Of a stretch of DNA of 64,000 nt, positions 24,201 to 30,474 are shown one piece after another. Source of the stretch: Flavobacterium pectinovorum (GTDB lineage Bacteria; Bacteroidota; Bacteroidia; Flavobacteriales; Flavobacteriaceae); NCBI RefSeq assembly GCF_006438875.1, contig NZ_RCZH01000008.1, positions 1 through 64,000 of the forward strand, in the 5' to 3' direction. Numbering within the stretch: position 1 is the first letter of the stretch; each line of letters begins with the position of its first letter. The position numbers and the translations under genes are program-made. The notes under the pieces are model-generated. The model saw only the letters and a list, made by a program, of their open reading frames with translations, was not told the DNA's origin and did no database searches.

Positions 24201-25965
24201 CATTTGAAACCACAACATCTGAGATACCTTGTGTATCATTACAGGCCGCACCTCCGGAAATAGTCCATCTAAATTTATATCTACCATTTACTAATGGAGA
24301 AACACCTGTTGTCGCCTGATTAACATCCGTAAAAGTTACTGTCGAAGGACCTGAAACCTGTGACCATTTTCCCTTACCTCGAGTTGGTATATTCCCCGCC
24401 AATGTTGCAGATGTAGAATTACATGGCAAAATTTGAGTTGTTCCTGCATTCGAATTTACCGGCTGGGCCGAAATTGTTATTAAAATAATATCAGAAACCG
24501 TTTCACATTGGCTATCAGCAGTTGGAGCTTTAATTATTCGAACAAAATAACCTCCTGATACGATTAGATTATTTATTGTTAAACTACTTCCGGAAAAATT
24601 AACAGGACTGGTTGGATAAGAGGGATAAAAAGGGTTAACCGGACCGTCAATAATTTGCCATTTCAACTGACCATTTCCACCCGAAGTAACTGGAATTGTA
24701 GCCGAAACTACTCCACATCCTAATTGTTGATTCCCTCCTCCTGATATAGACATGCTTTCTTCCAGAGTAACTGTATGTGTACCTGTTCTGACACAATTTG
24801 TTGTACCATTCGTTAAAGTATATAAAAAGGTATAAGTTCCGAGCGTATTCATTCCTGAAATTGTTGTAGAGGGCGAAGTAGGATTCTGAATTACAGCTGA
24901 TGGTCCGCCTGTTTGTGTCCATTGCACTGTTTCATTTACATATAATGGCGTTGTACCTTTTAAGACTGTTGATGTTCTGCCATCACAAAAATACACCTTA
25001 CCATCTGCAACATTTGTTACATCTGCTGTGGGAGGAGGAACGATTACTGTAACTTCATCCATTCCATTTGCACAAGTACCGGCGACGGTCCATTTAAAAG
25101 TATAGGTACCCTGAACTAAACCACTTACATTGGTATTATTATCATTTACATTAACAAAAGTTAGAATATTAGGTCCATTAACAACAGTCCATGTTCCTTG
25201 TTGCTGCCCTGGAGTATTTCCACCAAAACTTCCGTTAAGTTTTACACCCTGAGTCGCTGAATAACAGTTTGAAAGTGTAATATCCGAACCTGCCGTAACG
25301 GGCATTTTTCCTCCCAAACTCGAAATAACCACTTCGTCAGATGAAGTACAATTTGAAACTGAATTTGTTATAGTCCATCTAAGTGTTGTTGAACCTGAAC
25401 TAGTACCAGAAACTGTAATAGCACTATTTGGTGAAACCGGGCTGCTAATATTAACTCCTGCATTATTATTTCCTATAACCGTCCAGGTTCCGGTTTCTGA
25501 TGCTCCAACTGCGTTCCCGCTTAAAGCATAAGAGCCTTGACAATATGTTTTATCAGGACCTGCTTTTGCCATTGTAATCGGCAACACTGTCATCTTAACA
25601 TCATCAGAAACTGTTGCGCCATCCCCGCATTGGGCTGTTAATCTAAAAATATAAGTATTTCCCGGAATCACTCCTTTTACCAGTGACTGCAATAGATTTG
25701 GATCTACTATCTGAACAGCTGGCCCGGATATTTGAGTCCAAATTGGGTTTTGCAAAAAGTTAGAGCCCGGAGTTGTGTTTGAAGTTCCTAACAAATAAAA
25801 CTGATCTGGCGGCAAACCTAAATCTCCTCCCGGACATATTGAATTATCAGCATTTGCATTTATGGTACAGTTTTGTGAAAAAGTATAAACTGGAAATGCA
25901 AACAAAAAAAAGAGAAGTGTTTTATTTAATCCTTTACGTAATCTATCAGAGTAATTTAATTTCAT
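9229..25965 (-). CDS. Giant multidomain surface protein with gliding-motility C-terminal (CHU_C) domain
   Basis: 5578 residues. The ATG at 25965 (MKLNYSDRL) is preferred to a TTG nine codons upstream because it directly precedes a signal peptide ending FPVYTFSQ. By position: residues about 120-1455 are PKD-like units (AGPDQ..C, then GLWTQVSGP, then FRWTISNG.C). Residues 1455-2490 are Ig-like units (SYQWQSS, YYRV). Residues 2570-5105 hold about 24 cadherin/Big-like units of about 105 residues (ANDD, INGY, NDTLNG, VPAGTPAGTY, ICEKLNPTNC). Residues 5105-5470 are three DUF11-like units (YSFSVTNTGTI). The end is CHU_C (VSPNGDGINDVFKI, YDRWGVLVY, DGTYFYVITY, LTGYLYI), known to direct type IX secretion. 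It is probably a cell-surface adhesin; the ligand is unknown. Confidence 0.93.
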   Translation of the reverse strand: MKLNYSDRLRKGLNKTLLFFLFAFPVYTFSQNCTINANADNSICPGGDLGLPPDQFYLLGTSNTTPGSNFLQNPIWTQISGPAVQIVDPNLLQSLVKGVIPGNTYIFRLTAQCGDGATVSDDVKMTVLPITMAKAGPDKTYCQGSYALSGNAVGASETGTWTVIGNNNAGVNISSPVSPNSAITVSGTSSGSTTLRWTITNSVSNCTSSDEVVISSLGGKMPVTAGSDITLSNCYSATQGVKLNGSFGGNTPGQQQGTWTVVNGPNILTFVNVNDNNTNVSGLVQGTYTFKWTVAGTCANGMDEVTVIVPPPTADVTNVADGKVYFCDGRTSTVLKGTTPLYVNETVQWTQTGGPSAVIQNPTSPSTTISGMNTLGTYTFLYTLTNGTTNCVRTGTHTVTLEESMSISGGGNQQLGCGVVSATIPVTSGGNGQLKWQIIDGPVNPFYPSYPTSPVNFSGSSLTINNLIVSGGYFVRIIKAPTADSQCETVSDIILITISAQPVNSNAGTTQILPCNSTSATLAGNIPTRGKGKWSQVSGPSTVTFTDVNQATTGVSPLVNGRYKFRWTISGGAACNDTQGISDVVVSNVTPTISQAGNDQSVCFGTPVQLHGNMTINSETGTWTVSPNAGITFSNINDPNAEAFGLAQNTTYTFTWTVANGCGNSSDTVNVTTNNTQGATADAGTDQCLPTGTTSITLAADDPSPGNGLWVQTSGAIGIITNPAQFNTTVTGLSDGNFEFKWTVSNIGCTDAEDRVAITIAPTITIAQAGSDQSLCTNVAAVTGNTPAVGETGLWEFVSGGDGPIITNPTSPTTTITNLTPGNWVYKWTISRGICAASSDSVQLNIDGPPSAAIAGPDQVLCNQTSTTLAATTPAVGRGLWTLFTGPNSPVFSNPASATSTLSGLTTGVYTLEWATFNGVNCPDSSDQMTIKITEVAAAGSDFSTCLEGPLYLKGNDGSTGTWSYVSGGSGAPTITATGNNTASVTGLIPSVYVFRYTIAADGSCPLSSDDIQVTVNGQITTPPNAGPDQVFCNAGPVQIILAASPLNVGTTGKWTILAGPPGGSFANDTNPNTIFTNPAYGIYVFNWTVSAGSCSQSDQVRIENAQPPSPALAGGDKVICGSVTDLTAIPPLAGVGKWAQVSGPTVAVFSSQISPTTTVSNLTQTGGVYVFSWTVSNGTICTPTTDNVQITVTADLTVPKAGPDQTICQSGTATLAANAITAGTGKWTRVSGPAAGSFSNDTSPTSIFTPNGAGTYVLRWTAVNLSCTAFDDMTLVVDPLPSNSNAGTSITICEFQTLTLTANTPAVGTGLWTQVSGPSTVVFQTPTSPTTAVFGAQSGIYVFRWAISNGSCPSSSSNVTVTINALPPLADAGVDQTICNTTTTTLNGNNPSAGTGLWTFVSNVGSTALITNPNAFNTTVTNLSVGTTRLKWTITSGSCTPYSDEVNIERASDLTTSPLANNSIICQGGTLTLSTTPTGSVAPYTYQWQTSPNGVSGWTNVSGQTSASYTTSGSLTNGDYYYRVNVLSTCTQVTSNVARLTIIADPVITTQPTGNTICSGATHTMSVAATTTNSGAGIIIYQWQSSANGTSGWTNVLGGTGANTNTYTTAALNSSLYFRAQITQSGSGCETFSNTAPVNVTTITAQPTAPAAICIGGIVNISLSASLNGGTGTLSYQWQSNSGSGFVDETNPTATTANFTSDALNSTTQFRCLVTSSATNCTLTSNAVTATVVSDPAISAQPTGGIVCSGGALTLTVTATGGTPGLNYQWYSSSDNVSFALISGATSNTYNTPALTADTYYRVDVSATGNGCGLVASNSVLADVIPDPIVTQQPVGNTICTGGTHRMTVVASGNSTGGPLVYQWQRSTNGTTGWVNTTGGSGATTASYTTGALTSNFFYRVRIRQSANGCEVYSNAVSVYVVTITAQPVAPIPICEGGTINVSVTASLNGGAGTLSYQWQSNSGLGFVNESNASATTANFTSDAINTTTQFRCLVTSSTTNCVLTSNAITVNVVPDPTITVQPTGGVICSGGNDTLSVTATNGTPGLAYQWYSSLNNTTFTIIGGATSATYTTPALTQTTYYRVDISASGNGCTTITSNVAMITVFSAINIVTQPPLKSNICSGSNTTLNVVAAGGSGNYNYQWKSSTVLAGPYNNIAGATSASYTTPNLTETTYYQVVVSDPTQGCIPVTSSISTVIIPSIITQPATPPIVCIGGTVLLSALASANNGSASFDYQWQSSSDGTSGWVNVTGGTGATNPNYTSGPLLVTAYYRCVITSSNPTCTLITDGVKATVIPDPTITVQPVGGNICESGTFTMTSGAANGSGNFTYQWQKSLNGTTGWANVTDGFGANTTTYTTGTLTADIFFRLHVTDSGIGCGTIDSAPAKIDVFESPLISTEPADGEVCINQPHTFTIVASGNIPSSSLLYQWQTALVLAGPYSNVTNGSGGTTASYTTPVYAITGNRYFRVLISQSQSGCQSISNHVTLNVFDKPLVPIGQVTEQPSCDIATGTIAISTPDLGTGYEYSKDGSTFQASNIFSALPSGSVQIYVRRIGLNTCTSLPASFTIFNRICAVPETFTAISGGTGGNTGTHTILDSDLLNGIAVNPADVTLTINSISNFLTFDSTTNTISVAPGTPADNYTLTYTICENANPANCSTTTEVISVTTSGIDAVIDIVPMLLNGSNEHLAVINALTNDKLGTLPATISNVQISIVHPAVPIDPTILSVPVLNIATGDVDVPAGTVSGLYEIQYMICEIAIPSNCDVARIIVPVGSALIDADDDVAENINGYLGQMNVVNAFVNDSLNGAPITAANLDKITVTQNTAATPLYAGANVPVFSTATGNVSVPEGTPADTYYVTYTICEKLNPTNCADASIAIVVDPAPIFANDDVVDNVNGYDGAVEAINAFTNTAGADTFNGEIININLAGLLTASVKTPATPKIPGAPVPILLVSSGRLTVPPGTPAGQYQIEYEICENLNPGHCDDAIITINVIGPIIQANDDTVLNVNGYAGANNVINAYDNDLLNGGMLNLPTITTTITSFPSAINGGPIPTFDTATGFVSVPAGTPAGEYKFVYKICENLNPTNCNDAVITITVASAQIDALNDANFSPINGFIGDANALNALDNDTLNGSGVVLSEITISVVIPATPINGGSIPVLDPSTGIVSVPAGTSAGVYFIGYELNEKLNLSNNDFAVIIVEVSAPVIIANDDTVANINGYVTTINAIDVLLNDTLNGATTDISKVNITVENAATPINGGSIPVLEPLTGFVSVPAGTTAGDYEIRYQICEKLNPTNCNEATVFINVISAPIDAVDDIASNINGFAGAVNVVNAFTNDALNGVAVIPSQVTISNIVPAIPINGGAIPVLDPLTGNVNVPPGTSAGMYTIEYRLSENLNTTNFDTATITIDVVAPGIIANNDSTSTINGYIGAATVINAITNDRLNGADILLTAINITSLTTTNPVDYVSGNPVPILSIVTGNVDVPAGTSAGIYVIHYRICEKLNPLNCSEADITVNVSATNINADNDFANNIHGFVGANNVVNALTNDDLNGAAASILQVNIHYLGITVPVTSTNGIVPILNELTGNVDVPAKTSAGTYVIRYEICEKLNPANCSQADIILVVEKPTIVAEDDVISNINGYRGAPEVLNAFTDNDKYDGVLLADVSLVLQTILSPATPINGGLVPFLVPSTGLVTIPARTPAGIYQIRYLLCDKLNPTNCDDAVITIVVVAPPIIANDDEADNINGYAGANNVINAYDNDTIDGLPINVLDFTGELISPASSINGAPVPILNILTGNVDVPAGTHAGEYFIVYKICGKLNPTNCDEAVIRIRVIATPIDAVDDNSSGINGFIGTTNAINALDNDTLNGVAVIPSEVVITNVIPATAINSGLVPILDPATGIVSVPAGTPAGTYKITYTLREQTTLANNDVADITIVVDAPIIEANDDTLVNINGYVATNNAIDVLSNDTLNGTITSLNKVEITVDIPATPINGGPVPSLEPLTGMVSILAGTPAGTYEIKYHICEKLNPTNCNDATVFITIKGPSIDAVDDDLSSTPINGFIGTTNAVNVLDNDTLNGVAVIPSEVIITNVIPATPINSGLVPVLNASTGIVSVPVGTTAGNYEIKYAICEKLNLSNCNDATVFITVIGSPIDAVDDDLSSTPINGFIGTTNAVNVLDNDTLNGVAVIPSEVIITNVIPATPINSGLIPVLDAATGIVSVPAGTSAGTYTIIYTLREGSTLVNNDTAVITIVVQAPVIVANDDTLLNVNGYVATNNAIDVLSNDTLNGTITSLNKVEITVDIPATPINGGPVPSLEPLTGMVSILAGTPAGTYEIKYHICERINPTNCNDAIVFITVTGSSIDAVDDDLSSTPINGFIGTTNAVNVLDNDTLNGVAVIPSEVIITNVISATPINSGLVPVLDALTGIVSVPVGTTAGNYEIKYAICEKLNLSNCNDATVFITVIGSPIDAVDDNASGINGFIGTTNAVNVLDNDTLNGVAVIPSEVIITNVIPATAINSGLIPALDAATGIVSVPAGTSAGTYTIIYTLREGSTLVNNDTAVITIVVQAPVIVANDDTLLNVNGYVATNNAIDVLTNDTLNGAITNLSKVEITVDTPATPIKGGPVPSLEPLTGMVSILAGTPAGTYEIKYHICERLNPTNCNDATVFITITGPSILAVNDSVSNINGYVGATNVINAISNDLLNGVAAQISQINITSISITNPVDYVSGNPVPLLNTATGSVDVPPGTSAGTYTIHYGICEKLNATNCSEAAIVIEVNAATIIANDDVEVDINGYVGTPKALNIIDNDTFNDSSIVGKKVKVTAINISQITITVLSPASSISGNPNVPVLDPATGIVSVPAGTPAGLYKIRYRIAENLNTANFDEATVFITVTAATIQANTDSVLNINGFQGQANVVNAITNDNLNGVAAQLSQISIGIITPATSINGGSVPTLDILTGSVSVASGTPSGTYTIRYEICENLNPTNCSQADIIVTVISGPIIANDDTIGGINGLDGANNVINVLTNDLLDNAAPTLAQVKINVISPADVINSAAIPVLDINTGSVSIPAGTSSGIYTIVYQICENLNAVNCDQAVIKITVLQPSVTLVKQGVFSDTNGDGFAQPGELIRYSFSVTNTGTIDLNNVTITDPKATITGAPIATLAVGQVNVVSFTGTYVLTQADINLGYVKNQALVTAQPLGGTAIHDLSDSNDPTLTGPNDPTITPVDQFKQLTLIKGGQLTGTGGVGSIINYSFVVKNTGNVILNNIEIADPLLSNNAIAVTPNTLVPGETGTATASYTVTILDALTGAVVNTAVVVGDTPAGKQVTAVSDSDDPTLLNDDDPTVVDLGVVPSIAIIKTATFNDENKNGYAEIGETITYHFAITNTGNIPLVNIIVKDPKPGIVITGDPIILSAGETNTDNFAGIYTLTGEDIAVGSVKNQATVQAVDPKEQVITDKSDDNSILEDDPTILPLNACKIAVYNAVSPNGDGINDVFKIDGIKCYHDAYVEIYDRWGVLVYDAYGYDNETVVFRGVSEGRATVKQKDGLPDGTYFYVITYKTYLNEPMSLTGYLYISE
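12059..14455 (-). repeat. Higher-order tandem repeat (942/948 bp) inside the giant gene
   Basis: A block of three cadherin-like units recurs. The marker attccggttaatggttcc is at 12059, 13001 and 13949, so the spacings are 942 bp and 948 bp. The 6-bp difference matches a two-residue change (DDNASGINGF versus DDDLSSTPINGF). Long stretches are identical or nearly so between copies, unlike the diverged units elsewhere in the gene. This shows recent in-frame duplication of a 314-316-residue block. The third copy is partial. Confidence 0.85.
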
Positions 25966-26026
25966 AAATATAAATTTTTGAATTAAAAACAAAGGAATGA
26001 TTGTAAAACAGAGGGGATGTTTAACA

Positions 26027-26062
26027 CAAATTTAAACAAAAAATTCTTAAAAATACTACAAA
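26027..26062 (-). promoter_or_regulatory. Candidate promoter of the 5578-residue gene
   Basis: On the minus strand a TAAATTTG box (26034-26027) fits the Bacteroidota -7 consensus TAnnTTTG, with a TTTG at 26062-26059. The spacer is 24 bp, longer than the usual 17-19, so the upstream element is doubtful. It would give a leader of about 55 nt to the ATG at 25965. Confidence 0.4.
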
Positions 26063-26206
26063 CGTGCTGATTATTAAGCGATTGCGTTTTTAAAATTAGC
26101 ATTTAATCACAACATACTGACTATCAAATACTTAAAATAATAAAACACAAATCTTAAATTGTAAATATTTTAAAATGAGCTATTTACATAAATAAAGACA
26201 AGAAAA

Positions 26207-26234
26207 AAGAAGTTTACAAATTAACTTTTTTTTA
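26207..26234 (-). terminator. Weak candidate terminator after queG
   Basis: A short 5-bp stem (aagtt/aactt) flanked by A-run and T-run lies just after the queG stop. The stem is weak, so this call is tentative. Confidence 0.3.
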
Positions 26235-26236
26235 AT

Positions 26237-27163
26237 TTATTCCAAAAAGGAAATATTGCGTTTTAAACCATCAAATTTGGTTCTTTTAACAGGAGAGTTT
26301 TTAAAAACTGCACGGAAAGTTTCTTCTGTGATTTCGATCCAATCTTTTTTAGAAAAAGAAAGTAATTCGGGATTTGGATTAAATAAAGGTTCTGAATGAG
26401 GTTTTGAGAACCGATTCCAAGGGCAAACGTCCTGACAAGTGTCACAGCCAAACATCCACTCGTCAAATTTTCCTTTCATGTCATAAGGAATATTTTCCTT
26501 AAGCTCTATGGTGTAATAAGAGATACATTTGCTTCCATCAACCACATATGGAGCCACAATTGCCTGAGTTGGGCAGGCATCTATACAAGCGGTACAAGAC
26601 CCGCAATGATCTGTTGTAGCGTTATCATATTCTAGTTCCAGATCCAAAATAAGTTCCGCAATAAAGTAAAAAGAACCTACTTTTTGAGTCAATAAGTTGC
26701 CGCTTTTACCAATCCATCCTAAACCGCTTTTAGCTGCCCAAGCCCTGTCTAAAACAGGTGCAGAATCAACAAAAGCACGACCGGAAACATCACCGATATT
26801 TTCCTGAATGGAATGTAAAAATTCTTTTAGTTTTTCTTTGATTACAAAATGATAATCCTGACCATAAGCATATTTCGAAATCTTAAAACTTTCCTGACTT
26901 TGCGTTTCTTCCGGATAATAATTTAGCAATAGTGATACAACACTTTTGGCATCATCAACCAATAAAGTAGGATCTAAACGTTTATCAAAATAATTCTCCA
27001 TATAGGCCATTTGACCGTGATGATTATTGTTTAGCCATTTTTCAAGACGCGGAGCTTCTTCTTCCAGAAATCCGGCTTTGGATATTCCACAAGAAAGAAA
27101 ACCAAGCCGTTTTGCTTCAGATTTTATAAGTTTCGAATATGTCTCTTTTGCATTAATTGTCAT
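26237..27163 (-). CDS. queG: Epoxyqueuosine reductase QueG
   Basis: 308 residues, the usual length for the family. QueG reduces epoxyqueuosine to queuosine in the wobble position of GUN-anticodon tRNAs, using cobalamin and two [4Fe-4S] clusters in the cytoplasm. Cluster ligands are visible as [12 protein letters not shown] (Cys187, 190, 193, 197) and [11 protein letters not shown] (Cys240, 243, 247) with Cys213 between them. Asp133 in [13 protein letters not shown] matches the conserved catalytic aspartate region, and [12 protein letters not shown] is the typical core motif. Its ATG overlaps the stop of the upstream P450 gene as ATGA (27160-27163), implying translational coupling. The functional link to a P450 is not obvious and may only reflect operon packing. 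Confidence 0.95.
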   Translation of the reverse strand: MTINAKETYSKLIKSEAKRLGFLSCGISKAGFLEEEAPRLEKWLNNNHHGQMAYMENYFDKRLDPTLLVDDAKSVVSLLLNYYPEETQSQESFKISKYAYGQDYHFVIKEKLKEFLHSIQENIGDVSGRAFVDSAPVLDRAWAAKSGLGWIGKSGNLLTQKVGSFYFIAELILDLELEYDNATTDHCGSCTACIDACPTQAIVAPYVVDGSKCISYYTIELKENIPYDMKGKFDEWMFGCDTCQDVCPWNRFSKPHSEPLFNPNPELLSFSKKDWIEITEETFRAVFKNSPVKRTKFDGLKRNISFLE

Positions 27164-28506
27164 CTCTTTGAAAATGAAACTTCTATACCAACTGGTTTTA
27201 ATGTTATTAAAGGATTAAACGCAGCAGTGTCATTGTTGGATTTAATCACGTATTTTTTTACAATTTGAGAAATGGTCAAACACATTTCATAAATAGCAAA
27301 TCCCGATCCAATGCACATTCTTGGACCTGCGCCAAAAGGATAAAAATATTGCATGGATTGCTTCTTTTGCTCTCCAAGAAATCGCTCTGGATCAAACACC
27401 TCTGGGTTATCCCAATATTTAGAATTTCGATGTAGTTCATAAAAAGAAACGCCTATTAAAGTTCCTTTTTTTATATGATAATCAACAAGTGTATCATCTT
27501 CTACATTCTGCCTATCTGTAATCCAAGCAGGAGGATACAAACGCATAGCTTCATTTAAAACGGCATTTGTATAAGACATTTTTTGAAGCTGTTCAACAAT
27601 ATCATTTGTTTGTAATTCAATTTCAGTAATCTCTTTAAATACTTTTTCTTGTATTTCCGGATTTCTTCCCAAAAGATGAAGCGTAAAAGTCAATGCATTG
27701 GCTGTTGTCTCATGTCCGGCAATAAACAGAACTTTTATTTCATCTATTAATTGTTTAACGGACATTCCTTCTCCCGTATCTTCATAACGGGTTTCCAAAA
27801 GCATATGAAGCAAATCATTCACTTCTTCTTTTGAAGCAACTCTATCCTCAATAATTTCTTTTATAATTCTATTATTTTCCTCAGCCAGTTCAAGATGTTG
27901 TTTAACCTGTCCGCTTACAGAAAACCACCACGCCTTATGCGGAAGCCGAATCTCCTTGATTAAAAAATTCTGAACTTCTTCAATAATAAATTTTATACGA
28001 TTTAGTTTTTCATCAGAAATTGAAAGCTGAAATAATGATCTGGCTACAACATTAAATGCTAATTGGCTCATTACAGGAAAAAGATCAATTGATTTTTCTT
28101 CAACTAAACCATCTAACTCAGAAGCAATAGTCGCATTCATGTTCTCAACCAATTGATTCATTTTTTGCTTATGAAACGCGGGCTGAATAAGTCTTCTTTG
28201 TTTCAACCAAAAATCTCCATCAACCGTCAAAAGTCCTTTCCCTAAATATTTTGAAAGATAAACAGACTGAAATCTCGATTTATGATAATTCTTCTGGTTC
28301 TTCTGTAAAATATACTGTGCAATTTCGTTATCCCGTGATAAGATTATATGCTTGGAACGACCTATTTTAAGAGAAAAAGAGTCTCCAAATTTATCGAAAT
28401 ACCTTTTATGAAATGGAATCGGATTTTTACGTACTTTTTCAGCATCCAGAAAGAATCTCAATATTGAGAGCCTGCACGGGTAATTATATTTTCTGTTTTC
28501 AGACAT
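27160..28506 (-). CDS. Cytochrome P450
   Basis: 448 residues, a full-length soluble P450 without a membrane anchor. The I-helix oxygen-binding motif is [10 protein letters not shown]. The K-helix ExxR is NEAMR, followed by LYPPAW. The haem-binding loop is [12 protein letters not shown], with Cys398 as the thiolate ligand. P450s of this general class oxidise fatty acids or other hydrophobic substrates with a separate redox partner; no ferredoxin or reductase gene is nearby, so the substrate cannot be named. It overlaps queG by 4 bp. Its ATG lies about 10 bp after a degenerate copy of the ruvB 3' end, which suggests it once followed ruvB directly. Confidence 0.93.
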   Translation of the reverse strand: MSENRKYNYPCRLSILRFFLDAEKVRKNPIPFHKRYFDKFGDSFSLKIGRSKHIILSRDNEIAQYILQKNQKNYHKSRFQSVYLSKYLGKGLLTVDGDFWLKQRRLIQPAFHKQKMNQLVENMNATIASELDGLVEEKSIDLFPVMSQLAFNVVARSLFQLSISDEKLNRIKFIIEEVQNFLIKEIRLPHKAWWFSVSGQVKQHLELAEENNRIIKEIIEDRVASKEEVNDLLHMLLETRYEDTGEGMSVKQLIDEIKVLFIAGHETTANALTFTLHLLGRNPEIQEKVFKEITEIELQTNDIVEQLQKMSYTNAVLNEAMRLYPPAWITDRQNVEDDTLVDYHIKKGTLIGVSFYELHRNSKYWDNPEVFDPERFLGEQKKQSMQYFYPFGAGPRMCIGSGFAIYEMCLTISQIVKKYVIKSNNDTAAFNPLITLKPVGIEVSFSKR

Positions 28507-28516
28507 TTTGATAGCA

Positions 28517-28565
28517 TTAAACCATCCGCCCTGAACGTTGGTGTTTATTTTTTCTTAAATATTTA
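28517..28565 (-). pseudogene. Degenerate copy of the ruvB 3' end
   Basis: This 49-bp stretch between the hydrolase and P450 genes aligns with the true ruvB 3' end at 29394-29443. Shared blocks on the plus strand include tccgcc, tgaa.gttggt.tttattttt and taaat.ttta, with roughly 80% identity by eye. Small indels put it out of frame. It encodes the ruvB tail (INTNIQGG) in broken form. It lies the same short distance before the P450 ATG as the real tail lies before the hydrolase ATG. Confidence 0.7.
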
Positions 28566-28568
28566 AAC

Positions 28569-29384
28569 TTACTTATTATGCTCTGTAATCCAGTCCGTGA
28601 TATCGTTTATATTCTGAACTTCAGTATCAGGAGAATTCATTCCTACATCATGTCCTTTACCATCTCTAATTATCAGTTTCGTCTCTACGCTTTTGCTTTT
28701 TAATTCCGCGTAAAGGTTTTGAGACTGGCTGACATTCACCAACGGATCTGCATCGCCGTGTATTAACAATGTTGGTGTATTCGAGATATTATTAAAAGGG
28801 CTTATTGCAACAAATGAAGGATTAGTTCCATTTGCATTAAATTTGGCTCCAGCCAATTTTTCAATAACATCCAAAAGCCCATTCTTTTTAAGAAATTCTA
28901 ATATTTCAACAGAATCTAATCTTGAAGGTGCACAAAGTGCCGTTATAGACTTCATGTCTTTTTTGGTATACCCATATAATAATGCCAAATGCGCTCCCGC
29001 GCTAATTCCAACAATATGATATCCTGTTTTAGCATAACCGTATTTACCAGAAGCACTGGAAACATAAGCAACAGCAGCTTCTACATCTGCTAATAAATCC
29101 TTGGCAGAGATCTTATCACTAACATAACGATAATCAACATTGGCAACAATGAGTCCTCTATTGCAAAGGTCTTGAGCATGTTTGCTCGTATATTCAAGTC
29201 CCCCCATTGACCATGCTCCTCCATGAAGAAGTATAACAACAGATAAATTCTTTAAATCACCGTCAGGAATATACAAATCTAAAGTCTGTTGAGGATATTT
29301 TCCATAAGCAAGATGCGGAAAATTCTTGGTTTGACCGAAAGAACTTAGACAACTAAACAGTAAAAATAAAACAAAATGTTTCAT
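28569..29384 (-). CDS. Secreted alpha/beta hydrolase (esterase/BD-FAE-like)
   Basis: 271 residues. A signal peptide (residues 1-18, SSFGQ end) implies export. The alpha/beta-hydrolase features are present: the oxyanion motif HGGAW, the nucleophile elbow GISAG (Ser is the catalytic base partner), LLIHGDADPLV with the acidic residue, and the histidine in GKGHDVG. The family (esterase/lipase, BD-FAE type) cleaves acyl or feruloyl-type esters; the substrate here is unknown. The gene starts 9 bp after ruvB and is followed by the duplicated ruvB tail, so it looks like an insertion between ruvB and the P450. It is probably cotranscribed with ruvB. Confidence 0.88.
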   Translation of the reverse strand: MKHFVLFLLFSCLSSFGQTKNFPHLAYGKYPQQTLDLYIPDGDLKNLSVVILLHGGAWSMGGLEYTSKHAQDLCNRGLIVANVDYRYVSDKISAKDLLADVEAAVAYVSSASGKYGYAKTGYHIVGISAGAHLALLYGYTKKDMKSITALCAPSRLDSVEILEFLKKNGLLDVIEKLAGAKFNANGTNPSFVAISPFNNISNTPTLLIHGDADPLVNVSQSQNLYAELKSKSVETKLIIRDGKGHDVGMNSPDTEVQNINDITDWITEHNK

Positions 29385-29393
29385 AGAATATCT

Positions 29394-30416
29394 TTAAAAT
29401 AATCCGCCTTGAATGTTGGTATTTATTTTTCCTAAATGTTTATACGCTTTATCAGTAACTTCTCTTCCTCTTGGAGTTCTCATGATAAACCCTTCCTGAA
29501 TCAAAAATGGCTCATAAACTTCTTCAATAGTTTCGCTGCTTTCAGATACGGCTGTCGCCAAAGTTGAAAGCCCAACAGGTCCACCTTTGAATTTATTGAT
29601 AATGGTCAACAAAATTTTATTATCCATCTCATCCAGTCCATGTGCATCCACATGAAGTGCTTTTAATGCATATCGAGCAATTTCCAAGTCGATAGTTCCG
29701 TTTCCTTTTATTTGCGCAAAATCACGTACTCGTCGCAACAATGCATTAGCAATACGAGGTGTCCCACGGCTACGACCGGCTATTTCGATAGCGGCATCCA
29801 ATGAAATTGGCATTTTAAGTATAGAAGAACTTCTTTCGACAATAGTGGTCAAAAGTTCCGTTGTATAATATTGTAGTCGTGAAGAGATTCCGAAACGTGC
29901 ACGCATTGGCGCCGTTAATAAACCGGAACGCGTTGTTGCCCCAATTAAAGTAAAAGGATTTAAATTGATTTGTACTGTTCTGGCATTTGGTCCGGACTCA
30001 ATCATAATATCAATTTTAAAATCTTCCATCGCCGAATATAAATACTCTTCGACAATTGGACTCAAACGATGAATCTCATCAATAAACAAAACATCTCTTT
30101 CGTCAAGATTGGTCAATAAACCAGCCAAATCTCCAGGTTTGTCTAAAACAGGACCAGAAGTAATTTTGATTCCAACTTCAAGTTCGTTAGCCAAAATATT
30201 AGCCAATGTAGTTTTTCCTAATCCGGGAGGTCCATGAAAAAGTGTATGATCAAGAGCTTCACCGCGTTGATTGGCAGCAGCAACAAAAACTTTTAAGTTC
30301 TCTAAAACTTGATCTTGTCCCGCAAAATCATCAAATGACAGCGGACGTAATTTTTTTTCAAGATCTAATTCTTCTGGGTTGTACCCATTTGTAGTGGGAT
30401 CTAGGTTCTCATTCAT
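29394..30416 (-). CDS. ruvB: Holliday junction branch migration helicase RuvB
   Basis: 340 residues from the ATG at 30416 (MNENLDPTT), the expected family length. RuvB is the hexameric AAA+ motor that, with RuvA, moves Holliday junctions during recombination repair. Visible are [11 protein letters not shown] near the start, Walker [10 protein letters not shown], Walker [10 protein letters not shown], sensor GATTRSGLL with the arginine finger region, and a C-terminal winged helix ending [17 protein letters not shown] longer reading from 30491 adds 25 residues that match no RuvB and cover the promoter box, so it was rejected. The gene heads a likely ruvB-hydrolase-P450-queG unit. Confidence 0.97.
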   Translation of the reverse strand: MNENLDPTTNGYNPEELDLEKKLRPLSFDDFAGQDQVLENLKVFVAAANQRGEALDHTLFHGPPGLGKTTLANILANELEVGIKITSGPVLDKPGDLAGLLTNLDERDVLFIDEIHRLSPIVEEYLYSAMEDFKIDIMIESGPNARTVQINLNPFTLIGATTRSGLLTAPMRARFGISSRLQYYTTELLTTIVERSSSILKMPISLDAAIEIAGRSRGTPRIANALLRRVRDFAQIKGNGTIDLEIARYALKALHVDAHGLDEMDNKILLTIINKFKGGPVGLSTLATAVSESSETIEEVYEPFLIQEGFIMRTPRGREVTDKAYKHLGKINTNIQGGLF

Positions 30417-30420
30417 TTTA

Positions 30421-30428
30421 CAAAGATA
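30421..30428 (-). promoter_or_regulatory. -7 box of ruvB, 4 nt from the start codon
   Basis: TATCTTTG on the minus strand is a perfect TAnnTTTG. Only four bases (TAAA) separate it from the ruvB ATG, so transcription would start at or next to the ATG. No good upstream TTG element is present at the usual spacing. Confidence 0.45.
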
Positions 30429-30474
30429 GACAAAGTAATCAGTTTGTAAAATACTTAAATTCCAAATAAAATCC

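Noticed and set aside
25966..25992. TTG start nine codons upstream for the giant gene, and similarly for actF (35085-35111) and the SPOR gene (42238-42258)
   Set aside because: In each case an ATG a few codons downstream gives a normal signal peptide or first helix; for the SPOR gene the TTG lies on the promoter box.
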